A stretch of 64,000 nucleotides of DNA from Microbacterium faecale (GCF_014640975.1 NZ_BMHO01000001.1:1374166-1438165), one strand, 5' to 3'. Shown: positions 1 through 8,510, numbered from the stretch's first letter. The notes: a model not told the origin generated them from the sequence alone. Program-made: numbers and translations.

Positions 1-144
1 CGCGAAGTGGCGATTGCCGACCGGGTCGCCGTCCTGCCACGCACCCGTCGCCGGCGGGCGCCCAGCCATGAGGCGCGTGTCGGCCTCCGTCACCGGAGCC
101 GACGGCACCGTGTCTTCGGAGATCTGCCAGTCCATCTCGTCCAT
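1..144 (-). CDS. metX: homoserine O-acetyltransferase, 5' end only
   Basis: This is the first 48 codons of a gene that runs off the left edge on the minus strand. The start region reads MDEMDWQISEDTVPSAPVTE, followed by a Gly-Arg-Pro-Pro-Ala-Thr-Gly-Ala-Trp stretch and an Arg-His-Phe segment. This matches the N-terminus of actinobacterial MetX, an alpha/beta-hydrolase-fold enzyme that acetylates homoserine with acetyl-CoA. The second Met (codon 4, position 135) is an equally good start, since no clear ribosome binding site separates the two. It lies 335 bp downstream of metY on the same strand, and MetX makes the O-acetylhomoserine that MetY consumes. The catalytic Ser/Asp/His residues lie outside the window, so the call rests on the N-terminus and the neighbour. 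Confidence 0.75.
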   Translation of the reverse strand, partial: MDEMDWQISEDTVPSAPVTEADTRLMAGRPPATGAWQDGDPVGNRHFA

Positions 145-217
145 TCTGCCGGAGGTTGGGAGTCCGCGCCTGTTTCTCGCTCTGGCTGAGTTACGAATGG
201 CGCGTGACGGCCGCTGC

Positions 218-307
218 GCGATCCGCCCTCGCCAGGCCGCGATCCCGCGCTCTCCTGCGTCGCGCGCCCGCCAGGCCCGAGCCAGCGGCCTGGCGAGGGC
301 GGATCGC
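218..307. repeat. palindromic element A (23-bp perfect arms)
   Basis: The arms 218-240 and 285-307 are perfect 23-bp inverted repeats around a 44-nt loop. The loop, read on the minus strand, contains TGGCTCGGGCCTGGCGGG, which recurs with one inserted base inside element B (53343-53361). The flank GAGCGGAGCGA on the minus strand also matches GAGCGAAGCGA beside element B at 10 of 11 bases. The two therefore look like copies of one dispersed palindromic repeat. A second, imperfect copy of the right-arm region (281-315) follows at 346-380, with about 27 of 35 bases the same. Confidence 0.7.
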
Positions 308-430
308 TCCGCTCCTGATTAGCGCGTCGGGTTCGCGTGGCACGGGTCAGCGGCCGGACCGAGGCGGGTCGCTCCGCTTCCGCGCTGGGGACAGGTGCGA
401 CGGGGAGGGTGGGGGTGCTCTTGGGGATGC

Positions 431-464
431 GTGTGGGGCCCGGACGAGTGTCCGGGCCCCACAC
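431..464 (-). terminator. metY terminator hairpin
   Basis: A 14-bp perfect GC-rich inverted repeat (431-444 and 451-464, loop of 6) begins 16 bp past the metY stop codon. No T-run follows on the minus strand, which is common for actinobacterial terminators. It could also be a partial block or processing site ahead of metX. Confidence 0.65.
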
Positions 465-479
465 GTGTTCCTGCGAGCG

Positions 480-1781
480 TTAGGCGCGGGCGGTGGCGAA
501 CGCCTGGTCGAGGTCCGCGGTGAGGTCGTCGATGTTCTCGAGACCGACCGAGAGCCGCACGAGGCCCGGCGTGACGCCGGCCGCGAGCTGCTCCTCGGGG
601 CTCAGCTGCGAGTGCGTCGTCGAGGCCGGGTGGATCACGAGCGAGCGCACGTCGCCGATGTTGGCGAGGTGGCTGAACAGGCTGAGCGAGTTCACGAAGG
701 CGCGACCGGCGTCGACGCCGCCCTTGAGCTCAAACGAGAGCACGGCGCCCTGCCCGTTCGGCGCGTACTTCTGTGCGGCCTCGTACCACGGCGAGGAGGG
801 CAGACCCGAGTAGTTCACGCTCGCGACGTCCGGGTGGCGCTCGAGCCACTCGGCGATCGCCTGCGTGTTCTGCACGTGACGCTCCATGCGCAGCGAGAGC
901 GTCTCGATGCCCTGGATGAGCTGCCACGAGTTGTTGGGCGCCGCGGCGGATCCGAGGTCGCGCAGCAGCTGCACGCGCGCCTTCATGACGAACGCGATCT
1001 CGTCGCCGAGCACGCCCGTGTAGCTGACCCCGTGGTACGAGGGGTCCGGCTCGGTCAGGCCAGGGAAGCGGTCGGCGTGCTGCGACCAGGGGAACGTGCC
1101 GCCGTCGACGACAGCACCCGCGACGATCGTGCCGTGGCCCGAGAGGAACTTCGTCGCCGAGTGCACGACGATGTCGGCGCCGTGCTCGAACGGACGGATC
1201 AGGTAGGGGGTCGCGACCGTGTTGTCCGCGATGAGCGGCACGCCGTTCTCGTGTGCGACGTCGGCGACGCCGCGGATGTCGAGGACGTTCGCCTGCGGGT
1301 TGCCGATCGTCTCGGCGAAGAACAGCTTCGTGTTCGGGCGAACGGCGCGGCGCCACTCGTCGAGGTCGTCCTGGTTCTCGACGAACGTCGTCTCGATGCC
1401 GAGCTTCGCGAGCGTGTACTTGAACAGGTTGAAGGTGCCGCCGTAGATCGCGCTCGACGAGACGATGTGGTCACCGGCCTGCGCGATGTTGAGCACCGCG
1501 AACGTCTCCGCCGCCTGCCCGCTCGCCACAACCAGCGCGCCGCTACCGCCCTCGAGCGCCGCGATGCGCTTCTCGGCGACGTCGGTCGTCGGGTTCATGA
1601 TGCGCGTGTAGATGTTGCCGACCTCGGTCAGCGCGAACAGGTTCGCCGCGTGGTCGGCGTCCTTGAAGACGTACGCCGTCGTCTGGTAGAGCGGCGTCGC
1701 GCGCGAACCCGTGGTCGGGTCGGGCTGTGCACCGGCGTGGATCTGCTGGGTTTCGAACTTCCAGTTCGCGGAGTCGCTCAT
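480..1781 (-). CDS. metY: O-acetylhomoserine sulfhydrylase (aminocarboxypropyltransferase)
   Basis: A 433-residue PLP enzyme of the Cys/Met metabolism family that replaces the acetyl group of O-acetylhomoserine with sulfide to give homocysteine in the cytoplasm. The PLP lysine is K211 in [11 protein letters not shown]. The substrate and cofactor motifs TRIMNPTTD (about 59-67) and [10 protein letters not shown] (185-194) are intact, and the length is right for MetY rather than the shorter MetB/MetZ forms. The ATG at 1781 follows a GAGAGG ribosome binding site on the minus strand. metX lies downstream on the same strand. A TATGGT-like -10 about 40 bp upstream could serve as its promoter. No SAM-type riboswitch fold was recognised in the 110-bp leader. 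Confidence 0.95.
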   Translation of the reverse strand: MSDSANWKFETQQIHAGAQPDPTTGSRATPLYQTTAYVFKDADHAANLFALTEVGNIYTRIMNPTTDVAEKRIAALEGGSGALVVASGQAAETFAVLNIAQAGDHIVSSSAIYGGTFNLFKYTLAKLGIETTFVENQDDLDEWRRAVRPNTKLFFAETIGNPQANVLDIRGVADVAHENGVPLIADNTVATPYLIRPFEHGADIVVHSATKFLSGHGTIVAGAVVDGGTFPWSQHADRFPGLTEPDPSYHGVSYTGVLGDEIAFVMKARVQLLRDLGSAAAPNNSWQLIQGIETLSLRMERHVQNTQAIAEWLERHPDVASVNYSGLPSSPWYEAAQKYAPNGQGAVLSFELKGGVDAGRAFVNSLSLFSHLANIGDVRSLVIHPASTTHSQLSPEEQLAAGVTPGLVRLSVGLENIDDLTADLDQAFATARA

Positions 1782-1879
1782 GAGTGCCTCTCGGTCGGGT
1801 GAGAACTACGTTCCTTCGACCATACGACCGGCGTGTCGGGCCGCCAAGCCCCCGGAAACCCGACGTCACACGGCGGCAG

Positions 1880-1885
1880 TAGCCT
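1880..1885 (+). promoter_or_regulatory. -10 box of a leaderless promoter (SDR gene)
   Basis: TAGCCT ends 6 nt before the ATG at 1892. With a usual 6-7 nt discriminator, transcription would start at or next to the start codon, giving a leaderless mRNA. The -35 is not obvious. Confidence 0.5.
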
Positions 1886-1891
1886 GGAGCC

Positions 1892-2665
1892 ATGATGAGA
1901 CGCGCGATTGTCACGGGAGCGAGTTCGGGCATCGGGTGGGCGACGGCGGCCGCCCTCCGCGGGGCCGGGTGGGAGGTCGTCGGCGTCGCACGCCGCGCCG
2001 AACGCCTCGAGAAGCTGGCCGCCGAGACCGGCGCCGACGCGTTCGCGGCCGACCTGACGCAGCAGGCCGACGTCGACGCGCTCGCCGAGTACGTCGGAGC
2101 CGGGCCCGTCCACTCGCTCGTGCACATCGCGGGCGGCGCGCTCGGAGCGGACCGCGTTGAGGACGGCGACAGCGACGGCTGGCTGGCGATGTACAAGCGC
2201 AACACGCTCTCGGCGCAGCGCCTGACGAAGGCCCTCCTGCCGCAGCTGCGGCGCACGGCAGCCGACGGCGACACCCACGCGGATCTCCTCTTTCTCACGT
2301 CGACGGCCGCTCAGGTCGCGTACCCCGGAGGCGGCGGATACAACGCGGCGAAGGCGGGGGAGTCGATGCTCGTCGACGCACTGCGCCACGAGCTCGTCGG
2401 CGAGCCGATCCGCGTGCTCGAGATCGCCCCCGGCATGGTGAAGACCGAGGAGTTCTCGCTCACCCGCCTCGGCGACGCCGCTGCGGCCGACGCGGTCTAC
2501 GACGGCGTCGAAGCGCCCCTCACGGCCGACGACGTCGCCGGGGTCATCGCCTACACGCTCGGGCTCCCCGGCCACGTCAACCTCGACCTCATCACGATGC
2601 GGCCGGTCGCGCAGGCCGCCCAGCACCTGCTGCACCGCGGACCGCTCGCCCCCCGCACCCCATGA
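1892..2665 (+). CDS. short-chain dehydrogenase/reductase
   Basis: A 257-residue classical SDR, an NAD(P)-dependent cytoplasmic oxidoreductase of unknown substrate. The Rossmann motif TGASSGIG is at 8-15, an Arg pair after the second beta strand (VARRAERLE) suggests NADP preference, and the catalytic residues are Ser about 137, Tyr150 and Lys154 in YNAAK. It resembles the YdfG-type serine/3-hydroxy acid dehydrogenases, but the substrate cannot be read from sequence. The first ATG (1892) lies just after a -10 box, and the ATG at 1895 is an alternative. Its stop overlaps the start of ung by 4 bp (ATGA), so the two are translationally coupled. Confidence 0.88.
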   Translation: MMRRAIVTGASSGIGWATAAALRGAGWEVVGVARRAERLEKLAAETGADAFAADLTQQADVDALAEYVGAGPVHSLVHIAGGALGADRVEDGDSDGWLAMYKRNTLSAQRLTKALLPQLRRTAADGDTHADLLFLTSTAAQVAYPGGGGYNAAKAGESMLVDALRHELVGEPIRVLEIAPGMVKTEEFSLTRLGDAAAADAVYDGVEAPLTADDVAGVIAYTLGLPGHVNLDLITMRPVAQAAQHLLHRGPLAPRTP

Positions 2666-3345
2666 CCGACCGGAGCCTGCCGAGTCTCGCTGCGGCGGGC
2701 CTCATCGACCGCGGTTGGGCCGACGCGCTCGCCCCCGTGGGTGACGACATCGCGGCGATCGGCGAGCGGCTCCGCGCCGGGGGCCAGCCGTATCTGCCCG
2801 CGGGATCCCACGTTCTGCGTGCGTTCGAGCGACCACTCGACGAGGTCAAGGTGCTCATCGTCGGGCAGGACCCGTACCCGACCCCCGGCCACGCCGTCGG
2901 CCTCTCCTTCGCCGTCGAGCGCGACGTGCGCCCCGTACCGCGCAGCCTCGCCAACATCTACACCGAGATGCGCACCGATCTCGGCATCGCCGCCCCCGAG
3001 CACGGCGATCTCAGTGCGTGGGCAGACCAGGGCGTCATGCTCCTCAACCGCGTGCTGACGGTGTCGCCCGGGCAGCCGGCGTCGCACCGCGGCTGGGGCT
3101 GGGAGGGCATCACCGAGCACGCCATCCGCGCGCTCGCCGCCCGCGACCGCCCGCTCGTCGCGATCCTCTGGGGAGCGCACGCCCGCAGCCTCGCTCCGCT
3201 GCTCGGCTCGGTGCCGCGCATCGAGTCGCCCCACCCGTCGCCGCTGTCTGCGCACCGCGGGTTCTTCGGATCCCGGCCCTTCTCGCGCGCCAACGCCCTG
3301 TTGGCCGAGCAGGGGGCGGATCCGGTCGACTGGCGCGTGCGCTGA
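2662..3345 (+). CDS. ung: uracil-DNA glycosylase, family 1
   Basis: A 227-residue base-excision repair enzyme that removes uracil from DNA after cytosine deamination or dUTP misincorporation. The water-activating motif GQDPYP (68-73) and the DNA-intercalation loop HPSPLSA (191-197) are both intact. The motif that reads [16 protein letters not shown] (family LLN..LTV) is also present, and the length is typical of family 1. It shares an ATGA overlap with the preceding SDR gene, an odd functional pairing that probably reflects packing rather than a pathway. Confidence 0.96.
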   Translation: MTDRSLPSLAAAGLIDRGWADALAPVGDDIAAIGERLRAGGQPYLPAGSHVLRAFERPLDEVKVLIVGQDPYPTPGHAVGLSFAVERDVRPVPRSLANIYTEMRTDLGIAAPEHGDLSAWADQGVMLLNRVLTVSPGQPASHRGWGWEGITEHAIRALAARDRPLVAILWGAHARSLAPLLGSVPRIESPHPSPLSAHRGFFGSRPFSRANALLAEQGADPVDWRVR

Positions 3346-3363
3346 CGGGCCACGTCACGCGCG

Positions 3364-3391
3364 CGTCACCGTCCGGATCCCTGGCGTTCAC
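3364..3391 (+). promoter_or_regulatory. possible PHO-box half-sites before phnF
   Basis: GTCACC at 3364 and GTTCAC at 3386 are exactly 22 bp (two 11-bp units) apart and lie at about -50 to -23 from the probable transcription start of phnF. Actinobacterial PhoP/RegX3 sites are built of GTTCACC-type units on an 11-bp period. The match is partial. Confidence 0.3.
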
Positions 3392-3401
3392 TCGACGCTC
3401 G

Positions 3402-3407
3402 TAGCGT
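3402..3407 (+). promoter_or_regulatory. -10 box of a leaderless promoter (phnF)
   Basis: TAGCGT ends 6 nt before the phnF ATG (3414), and no Shine-Dalgarno sequence precedes the ATG. This predicts a leaderless transcript. Confidence 0.5.
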
Positions 3408-3413
3408 CACCGC

Positions 3414-4121
3414 ATGGACGTCGTCAGCCGCATTACCGCGGAGCTCACCCGCGAGATCAGCGGTCTCGAGGCGGGCTCGCCGCTTCCTAGCGAGCACGCC
3501 CTCATGGCGCGGTTCGACACGACGCGAGCGACCGTGCGGCGCGCGATCGACGGTCTCGAGGCGCGATTCCTCGTGCGCCGAAGGCGCGGAGCCGGCACGT
3601 TCGTGAACCGCCGCCTCGACTACGTCATCTCGTCCGACGGCCCGCCGTCGCTGCACCGCATGGTCGAACGTGCCGGCTCCATTGCCCGGACCTTCCCGAT
3701 CGCGATCGCCGAGACGGGCGCTCCCGCCGACGTCGCCGAGATGCTCGCCCTGCCGAAGAACGCGACGTGCACGCGCCTCGAGCGGATCGCCTACGTCGAC
3801 GACGACGTCATCAGCTGCTCGGAGGAATGGATCGCGCCCGGGGTGCTCGAGAACATCGACGTCACGCTCAAGGTGATCGAATCCCTCGCGGAAGTGCTGC
3901 GCGGGCACCGGCGGGACCCGGTGCGCGCCTGGTCACGGGTCGCGACCGACGTTCCGCCGCCCGATGCCGTCGAGCGCCTCGGTGTCGCGCAGGGCACGGC
4001 CGCATGGTTCCTGGAGACGCTGACCACCGATGCGCAGGACGGTCCGCCACTGATGTTCAGCCGGTCGTGGCTGCGGCCGGATCGCGTGCGCGTGACGATC
4101 GAGTTCGGCACCCGCGCCTGA
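3414..4121 (+). CDS. phnF: GntR/HutC-family regulator of phosphonate use (PhnF-like)
   Basis: A 235-residue transcription factor. Residues 1-70 form a winged helix-turn-helix with the GntR signature PLPSEHALMARF followed by TTRATVRRAI. Residues about 85-235 match a UTRA ligand-binding domain. UTRA regulators of this type repress phn or other uptake operons until the ligand binds. Position directly upstream of phnD in the same direction supports PhnF, but the ligand is not known from sequence. A 175-bp leader separates it from phnD, so it may be transcribed on its own. Confidence 0.85.
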   Translation: MDVVSRITAELTREISGLEAGSPLPSEHALMARFDTTRATVRRAIDGLEARFLVRRRRGAGTFVNRRLDYVISSDGPPSLHRMVERAGSIARTFPIAIAETGAPADVAEMLALPKNATCTRLERIAYVDDDVISCSEEWIAPGVLENIDVTLKVIESLAEVLRGHRRDPVRAWSRVATDVPPPDAVERLGVAQGTAAWFLETLTTDAQDGPPLMFSRSWLRPDRVRVTIEFGTRA

Positions 4122-4170
4122 CGCACGCCGCCGCGCGATGCGCGACCAGTTGTCGCGCAAGTTTCTCGAG

Positions 4171-4199
4171 TGTTCACCGGCGCGCTTCCGGCCGTTCGG
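4171..4199 (+). promoter_or_regulatory. possible PHO-box upstream of phnD
   Basis: GTTCACC at 4171 and GTTCGGT at 4193 are 22 bp apart with a weaker unit between them, fitting three 11-bp repeats. It lies about 100-125 bp before the phnD ATG. This is a weak match that should be judged with the better site before phnG. Confidence 0.3.
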
Positions 4200-4296
4200 T
4201 TCGGGGTGGGGAACGGGCCAGGTCCGGCGCCGACGGTGGATCCGTCCCTCGCTGGCACTGCCGGCACGCACCCGTAACAATCAGGACGGAACTCTC

Positions 4297-5256
4297 ATGA
4301 TCTCGACCCGTACGAAGCGCACCTCGCTCGTCGCTCTCGCGGGCGTAGGGCTCCTCGCCCTCGCCGGTTGCGCGGGAACGGCCGCGGATGAGACGGCCGA
4401 CAGCGCCGGCGGCAACGACTGGCCGGACACGCTGACCTTCGCGCAGATCCCCTCCGAGTCGGCCACGAGCATCGCCGAGTCGAACGCCCCGATCATCGAC
4501 GCCCTCGAGCAGGAGCTCGGGCTCACGATCGAGATGCAGGAGGCGACCAGCTACGCGGCCGTCATCGAGGCGCTCCGCGCCGGTCAGGTCGACATCGGAT
4601 CCATGGGGCCGTTCTCGTACGTCGTCGCGGCCGATAGCGGCGCCGGCGTCGTGCCGGTGGGTGCGCTCGCCGACTCGCCCGATGAGGCCGCGAGCTACCG
4701 CTCCTATGGCATCGTCCCCGCGGGCAGCGACATCACGAGCCTGGCGGACTTCGCCGGCAAGAATGTCTGCTTCGTCGACCAGACCTCGACCTCTGGCTTC
4801 CTGTTCCCCTCCGCCGGTCTGCTCGAGGAGGGCATTGACCCGACGTCGGACGTCGAGGCTGTGTTCGCCGGCGGTCACGACGCGTCGGCGCTGTCCGTCG
4901 CGGACGGCACGTGTGACGCCGGATTCGCGTTCGACACGATGGTCACTCACGAGCTGATCGGATCGGGTCAGCTCGAGGAAGGTGCCCTCGAGGTCGTCTG
5001 GGAGTCGGAGGACATCCCGAACTCGCCGACCGTCGTGAGCGACCAGCTTCCGCAGGACCTCCAGGACGAGATCACCCGCGTCTTCCAGGAGCAGATCAAC
5101 AAGCCCGCACTCGTGGAGATGGGTATCTGCGACAGCGAGGAGGACTGCGAGCTTCCCGAGGAGAGCGCGTACGGCTTCATCGCCGTCGAAGACTCGCTGT
5201 ACGACGGCATCCGCGCGGTCTGCGACATCACCGAGTCGGAGTCCTGCGTCGCCTGA
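4297..5256 (+). CDS. phnD: phosphonate ABC transporter substrate-binding lipoprotein
   Basis: A 319-residue periplasmic-type binding protein that captures phosphonates at the cell surface for the PhnCE transporter. The N-terminus has a positively charged stretch, a hydrophobic core and a lipobox ending LAGC at about residue 23. The mature part shows the PhnD/SBP fold signatures TLTFAQIPSESATSIAE, the VIEALRAGQVDIGSMGPFS segment and a VCFVDQTSTSGFLFPSA stretch, where phosphate/phosphonate binders keep Ser/Thr ligands. The frame is open upstream to 4138, but the ATG at 4297 is chosen because of the signal peptide and the AGGACGGA ribosome binding site before it. A 13-bp hairpin follows, separating it from phnC. 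Confidence 0.93.
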   Translation: MISTRTKRTSLVALAGVGLLALAGCAGTAADETADSAGGNDWPDTLTFAQIPSESATSIAESNAPIIDALEQELGLTIEMQEATSYAAVIEALRAGQVDIGSMGPFSYVVAADSGAGVVPVGALADSPDEAASYRSYGIVPAGSDITSLADFAGKNVCFVDQTSTSGFLFPSAGLLEEGIDPTSDVEAVFAGGHDASALSVADGTCDAGFAFDTMVTHELIGSGQLEEGALEVVWESEDIPNSPTVVSDQLPQDLQDEITRVFQEQINKPALVEMGICDSEEDCELPEESAYGFIAVEDSLYDGIRAVCDITESESCVA

Positions 5257-5271
5257 CGCACCCGGCCGACG

Positions 5272-5309
5272 GGGCGGGTGAGGAACGCTCGGAGCCTCCT
5301 CACCCGCCC
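5272..5309 (+). terminator. hairpin between phnD and phnC
   Basis: Perfect 13-bp arms (5272-5284 and 5297-5309) around a 12-nt loop, with no T-run. Located just after the binding-protein gene, it may be a partial terminator or 3' stabiliser giving more PhnD than PhnC/PhnE, as is usual in binding-protein-dependent transporters. Confidence 0.6.
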
Positions 5310-5336
5310 TGACGACACCAGCAGGAGAGGGACGAG

Positions 5337-6185
5337 ATGACGAACGTGGCAGAGATCCGACAGGCGATGACCGCGGGGATTCCCCATCTGACGCCGGACG
5401 ATGCCGACAGCGCAGTGCGGCTGAACGGCGTCACGAAGCAGTTCGGCCAGGTGACGGCACTCGCCGACGTGACGGTCGACTTCACGCCGGGCGCGATCAA
5501 CGTGCTGCTCGGCCTGTCAGGGTCCGGCAAGTCGACGCTCCTGCGCCATATCAACGGGCTGCATCAGCCGACGGCGGGCGAGGTCGAGACCCTCGGCGTC
5601 GCCGTGCACGACGCGTCACAGCGCGACCTCCGCCGGCTCCGCACCCGCGTCGGCATGATCTTCCAGCACTTCCACCTCGTCGGATCGATGTCGGTGCTCG
5701 AGAACGTCTGCGCGGGTCGCCTCGGATCCCTGCGCGGACCGCGCGTCGGGCTGTTCAGCTATCCGTGCGCCGTCAAGGAGCAGGCGATGGCGCACCTCGC
5801 CCGCGTCGGGCTCGCCGACAAGGCGTTCCAGCGCGCCGACACGCTCTCCGGTGGACAGCAGCAGCGTGTGGCCATCGCGCGGGCGCTGATCCAGGAGCCC
5901 GTCGTCCTCCTCGCCGACGAGCCGGTCGCGAGCCTCGACCCCGTCAGCTCCGCCGGCGTGATGGATCTGCTGCGGGAGATCTCCACCGACCTCGGACTCA
6001 CCGTCATCTGCAGCCTGCACCAGGTCGAGCTCGCGATGGACGTCGGCGATCGCATCACCGGCCTCCGCTCGGGGCGCGTCGTGCTCGACCGTGCCGCGGA
6101 CCGACTCAGCCGGGACGACGTGTTCGACGTCTACACGGCCGTCTCAGCCCCGGAAGCCGTCGACTCCGATCCGGCGAGGGCGTGA
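5337..6185 (+). CDS. phnC: phosphonate ABC transporter ATP-binding protein
   Basis: A 282-residue ABC ATPase that powers phosphonate import. Walker A is GLSGSGKST (59-67), the signature is LSGGQQQRVAIARAL, Walker B is VVLLADEP, and the switch His lies in ICSLHQVELA. It carries about 25 residues more at the N-terminus than most PhnC proteins, but the ATG at 5337 has a good AGGAGAGG ribosome binding site. It lies between phnD and the fused phnE, with only 2 bp separating its stop codon from the phnE start, so the two are surely co-translated. Confidence 0.95.
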   Translation: MTNVAEIRQAMTAGIPHLTPDDADSAVRLNGVTKQFGQVTALADVTVDFTPGAINVLLGLSGSGKSTLLRHINGLHQPTAGEVETLGVAVHDASQRDLRRLRTRVGMIFQHFHLVGSMSVLENVCAGRLGSLRGPRVGLFSYPCAVKEQAMAHLARVGLADKAFQRADTLSGGQQQRVAIARALIQEPVVLLADEPVASLDPVSSAGVMDLLREISTDLGLTVICSLHQVELAMDVGDRITGLRSGRVVLDRAADRLSRDDVFDVYTAVSAPEAVDSDPARA

Positions 6186-6187
6186 CG

Positions 6188-7915
6188 ATGGCGACGATCG
6201 CTCCTGTCGACGCGTCCGACACCGCGCGCGCCGGTTTCCCCGTCCCGCCGCGGCCAGCGCCCAGGGCCCGCGTCGTCGCCGTCTGGACCGTCATGCTCGG
6301 CCTGCTGGCCGCGAGCGTGTGGTCGTTCGTCGACCTGGGTATTGGCGTGAGCTCGCTCACCGCGGGATTCCAGAACGCGGCCGACTTCCTCTCGCGGATG
6401 GTGCCACTCGACTTCCCGCCGGTCGCCGAGCTCGTCTCGCTCACCTTGCAGACGCTCGCGATCGTCACCGTCGCGACGGCGCTCGCGGTCGTCCTCAGCC
6501 TGCCCGTCGCGCTGTACGCGGCATCGAACACGACCCGGAACCGGGTCACCGGTGTCACGGCGCGCACGTTCATCGTGGTCATGCGCGCGATCCCGGATCT
6601 CGTGCTCGCCATCTTCTTCTTCCGGTTGTTCGGCCTCGGCGCCGTTCCCGGGATCCTCGCCCTCGGACTGCACTCGATCGGCATGATCGGCAAGCTCTAC
6701 GCCGACGCCATCGAGGAGCTCGACCGTGGCCCCGTCGAGGCGCTGCGCGCGGCCGGCGCGTCGCGCTGGCAGCAGATCTGGTCGGGCATCATCCCGCCGC
6801 TGATGCCGCAGATCATCGCGACGGCCCTGCACCGCTTCGACATCAACCTGCGCACGTCGGTGTTGCTCGGCTACGTCGGCGTCGGGGGAATCGGCCTCGC
6901 GATGGCCGAGGCCCTCAACACCATGAACTATCAGCGCGGCATGGCCCTCGCCTTCGTCGTGCTCGTGCTGTGCATCGTCGTCGAGCTCATCTCCGGTGCC
7001 ATCCGCACCGCGCTGCTCGGACGCCAGAACGGCCGCCGTCGCGGCTTGCTCGGCGTGCTCGACCGCATGAGCGGCGGCTGGATGACCGCGCCCACCGCGA
7101 CGCACGACGTGCCGCGTACCGCGCGCGGGCGCATCGTCACCTCGCCGCCGTGGGACGCCGACCGCATCCGCCGCTTCCTCGGCATCGGCGCGACGCTCGT
7201 GATCATCGCGCTCGCCGTCGCGGGCAGCCGCATCGAACCGGCCGCCCTGATGGCCGGCATCGCCGATATCCCGGCAACGCTCGCGCTGTTCTTCCCGCCG
7301 TCCGACGGCGGCATCCTCGACCGCCTCATCGAGGGCATGATCGCGACGGTGCAGATCGGCTTCGCCGCGACCCTCATCGGCGTCGTCCTCGCGATCCCGA
7401 TCGGCTCGCTCGCGGCGCGCAACGTCGCACCCAACCGGGCGACCGCCACGACGTTCCGGACGCTCATCGTCGTCGTGCGCGCCTTCCCCGAGCTGATCCT
7501 CGCGATCATCTTCATCGTCATGATGGGCCTCGGGGCCGTGCCCGGCGCGCTCGCGCTCGGCATCGGATCCGTCGGCCTGCTCGGCAAGCTCGTCGCCGAC
7601 TCGGTGGAGGAGACCGACGTGCGCGTACAGGATGCGGTGCGCGTCGGCGGCGCGAGCCGCCTGCAGGTGTACGCCAGCGCCACGGTGCGTCAGGCGCTGC
7701 CCGCGTTCGTCGCGCACGTGCTCTACCAGCTCGACGTCAACGTGCGCTCGGCCACCCTCCTGGGCATCGTCGGCGCCGGCGGCATCGGCTTCCTGCTGCT
7801 GCAGGCCAACCGCGTGATGCAGTTCGAGACCGTCACGTTCATCATCCTCATGATCCTCGCCGTGGTCCTCGCCCTCGAGGCGATCTCGGCGTGGGTGCGT
7901 CGCGTCGTCATCTGA
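6188..7915 (+). CDS. phnE: phosphonate ABC transporter permease, two PhnE domains fused
   Basis: A 575-residue integral membrane protein made of two PhnE-type permease domains in tandem: about residues 30-280 and 325-575, joined by a hydrophilic linker. Each half carries its own set of membrane segments and its own EAA-type loop that docks on the ATPase (EALRAAGASRWQQIW in the first half, DAVRVGGASRLQVYA in the second) and a conserved glycine-rich exit segment (GYVGVGGIGLA, GIVGAGGIGFL). Most transporters use two separate copies. Here one chain would form the whole channel with a PhnC dimer. The ATG at 6188 is chosen over the upstream open frame because it follows the phnC stop and begins the first domain. 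Confidence 0.93.
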   Translation: MATIAPVDASDTARAGFPVPPRPAPRARVVAVWTVMLGLLAASVWSFVDLGIGVSSLTAGFQNAADFLSRMVPLDFPPVAELVSLTLQTLAIVTVATALAVVLSLPVALYAASNTTRNRVTGVTARTFIVVMRAIPDLVLAIFFFRLFGLGAVPGILALGLHSIGMIGKLYADAIEELDRGPVEALRAAGASRWQQIWSGIIPPLMPQIIATALHRFDINLRTSVLLGYVGVGGIGLAMAEALNTMNYQRGMALAFVVLVLCIVVELISGAIRTALLGRQNGRRRGLLGVLDRMSGGWMTAPTATHDVPRTARGRIVTSPPWDADRIRRFLGIGATLVIIALAVAGSRIEPAALMAGIADIPATLALFFPPSDGGILDRLIEGMIATVQIGFAATLIGVVLAIPIGSLAARNVAPNRATATTFRTLIVVVRAFPELILAIIFIVMMGLGAVPGALALGIGSVGLLGKLVADSVEETDVRVQDAVRVGGASRLQVYASATVRQALPAFVAHVLYQLDVNVRSATLLGIVGAGGIGFLLLQANRVMQFETVTFIILMILAVVLALEAISAWVRRVVI

Positions 7916-7960
7916 CGTCGCCGCGCACTCCGCGACATCTCACGCGGGGTTTACGGATCG

Positions 7961-7982
7961 ATTCACCGCCCGTTCATCCTCG
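7961..7982 (+). promoter_or_regulatory. PHO-box-like direct repeat upstream of phnG
   Basis: Two adjacent 11-bp units, ATTCACCGCCC and GTTCATCCTCG, with a further TTTAC one period upstream (7951), match the 11-bp GTTCACC repeat bound by actinobacterial PhoP/RegX3. A GACGCT -10-like box ends 6 nt before the phnG ATG at 8022, which puts the site at about -61 to -40, suitable for an activator. It suggests a second, phosphate-responsive promoter for phnG-N. Confidence 0.45.
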
Positions 7983-8021
7983 GGGCCCGGCCGGGACATC
8001 TCCGCACCGGACGCTGGAGCC

Positions 8022-8510
8022 ATGCAACAGCTTCAGCGCGAACCCCAAGAGCGACGCCGCACCGCGCGCGTGCTCGCGCAGGCGTCGGCGGCCGAGCTCG
8101 CCGATCTCTGGCGCGAGTGGCCCGACCGACCCGAGGTCGAATACGTGCGCGGTCCCGAGTCCGGCCTCGTCATGGTGCAGGCCCGCACCGGCGGCACCGG
8201 CGATCGATTCCATCTCGGTGAGGCGACCGCGACGCGCGCCACCGTCGCCGTCCGCTCCGCAGACGACGAGGCGATCGGCACCGCCTACGTCCTCGGCAGC
8301 CACCCCGAACACGCGGCGCTCGCCGCGATCTTCGACGGCCTGCTCGGATCCGTTCAGGCGAACCGGGTGCGCGAGGAGGTCATCGCGGTGCTCGAACAGC
8401 GGCAGAATGCGCGCGACGCCGAGCGTCGAGCCGACGCCCGCAGCACGGTTGTCGACTTCTTCACCGTGGCGCGCGAGAACGACTCCAACGACGAGGAGGA
8501 CGACGAATGA
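8022..8510 (+). CDS. phnG: C-P lyase core subunit PhnG
   Basis: A 162-residue subunit of the PhnGHIJ core complex. With PhnI it takes part in making the ribosyl phosphonate triphosphate intermediate from ATP and phosphonate. The features seen are the N-terminal RRRTARVLAQASAAEL helix, ESGLVMVQARTGGTGDRFHLGE-like core residues (Gly-Gly-Thr-Gly about 56-59) and GTAYVLGSHPEHA, all typical of PhnG. The tail (about 140-162) is acidic and variable. It overlaps phnH by 4 bp (ATGA), so translation is coupled. It is the first gene of a run in which each gene overlaps or nearly touches the next. Confidence 0.92.
   Translation: MQQLQREPQERRRTARVLAQASAAELADLWREWPDRPEVEYVRGPESGLVMVQARTGGTGDRFHLGEATATRATVAVRSADDEAIGTAYVLGSHPEHAALAAIFDGLLGSVQANRVREEVIAVLEQRQNARDAERRADARSTVVDFFTVARENDSNDEEDDE

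Larger units (their letters stand above)
145..479. other. 335-bp metY-metX gap, non-coding
   Basis: I see no plausible gene in this gap. It holds the metY terminator hairpin (431-464), a long perfect inverted repeat (218-307) and a diverged second copy of that repeat's right arm at 346-380. The short reading frames crossing it are arginine/proline-rich and resemble nothing, as expected for shadow frames in GC-rich DNA. Confidence 0.7.

Noticed and set aside
156-1802. 548-codon open frame on the plus strand
   Set aside because: It lies antisense to the clearly intact metY, is very rich in Arg/Val/Glu and has no recognisable motif. It is a shadow of GC-rich codon positions.
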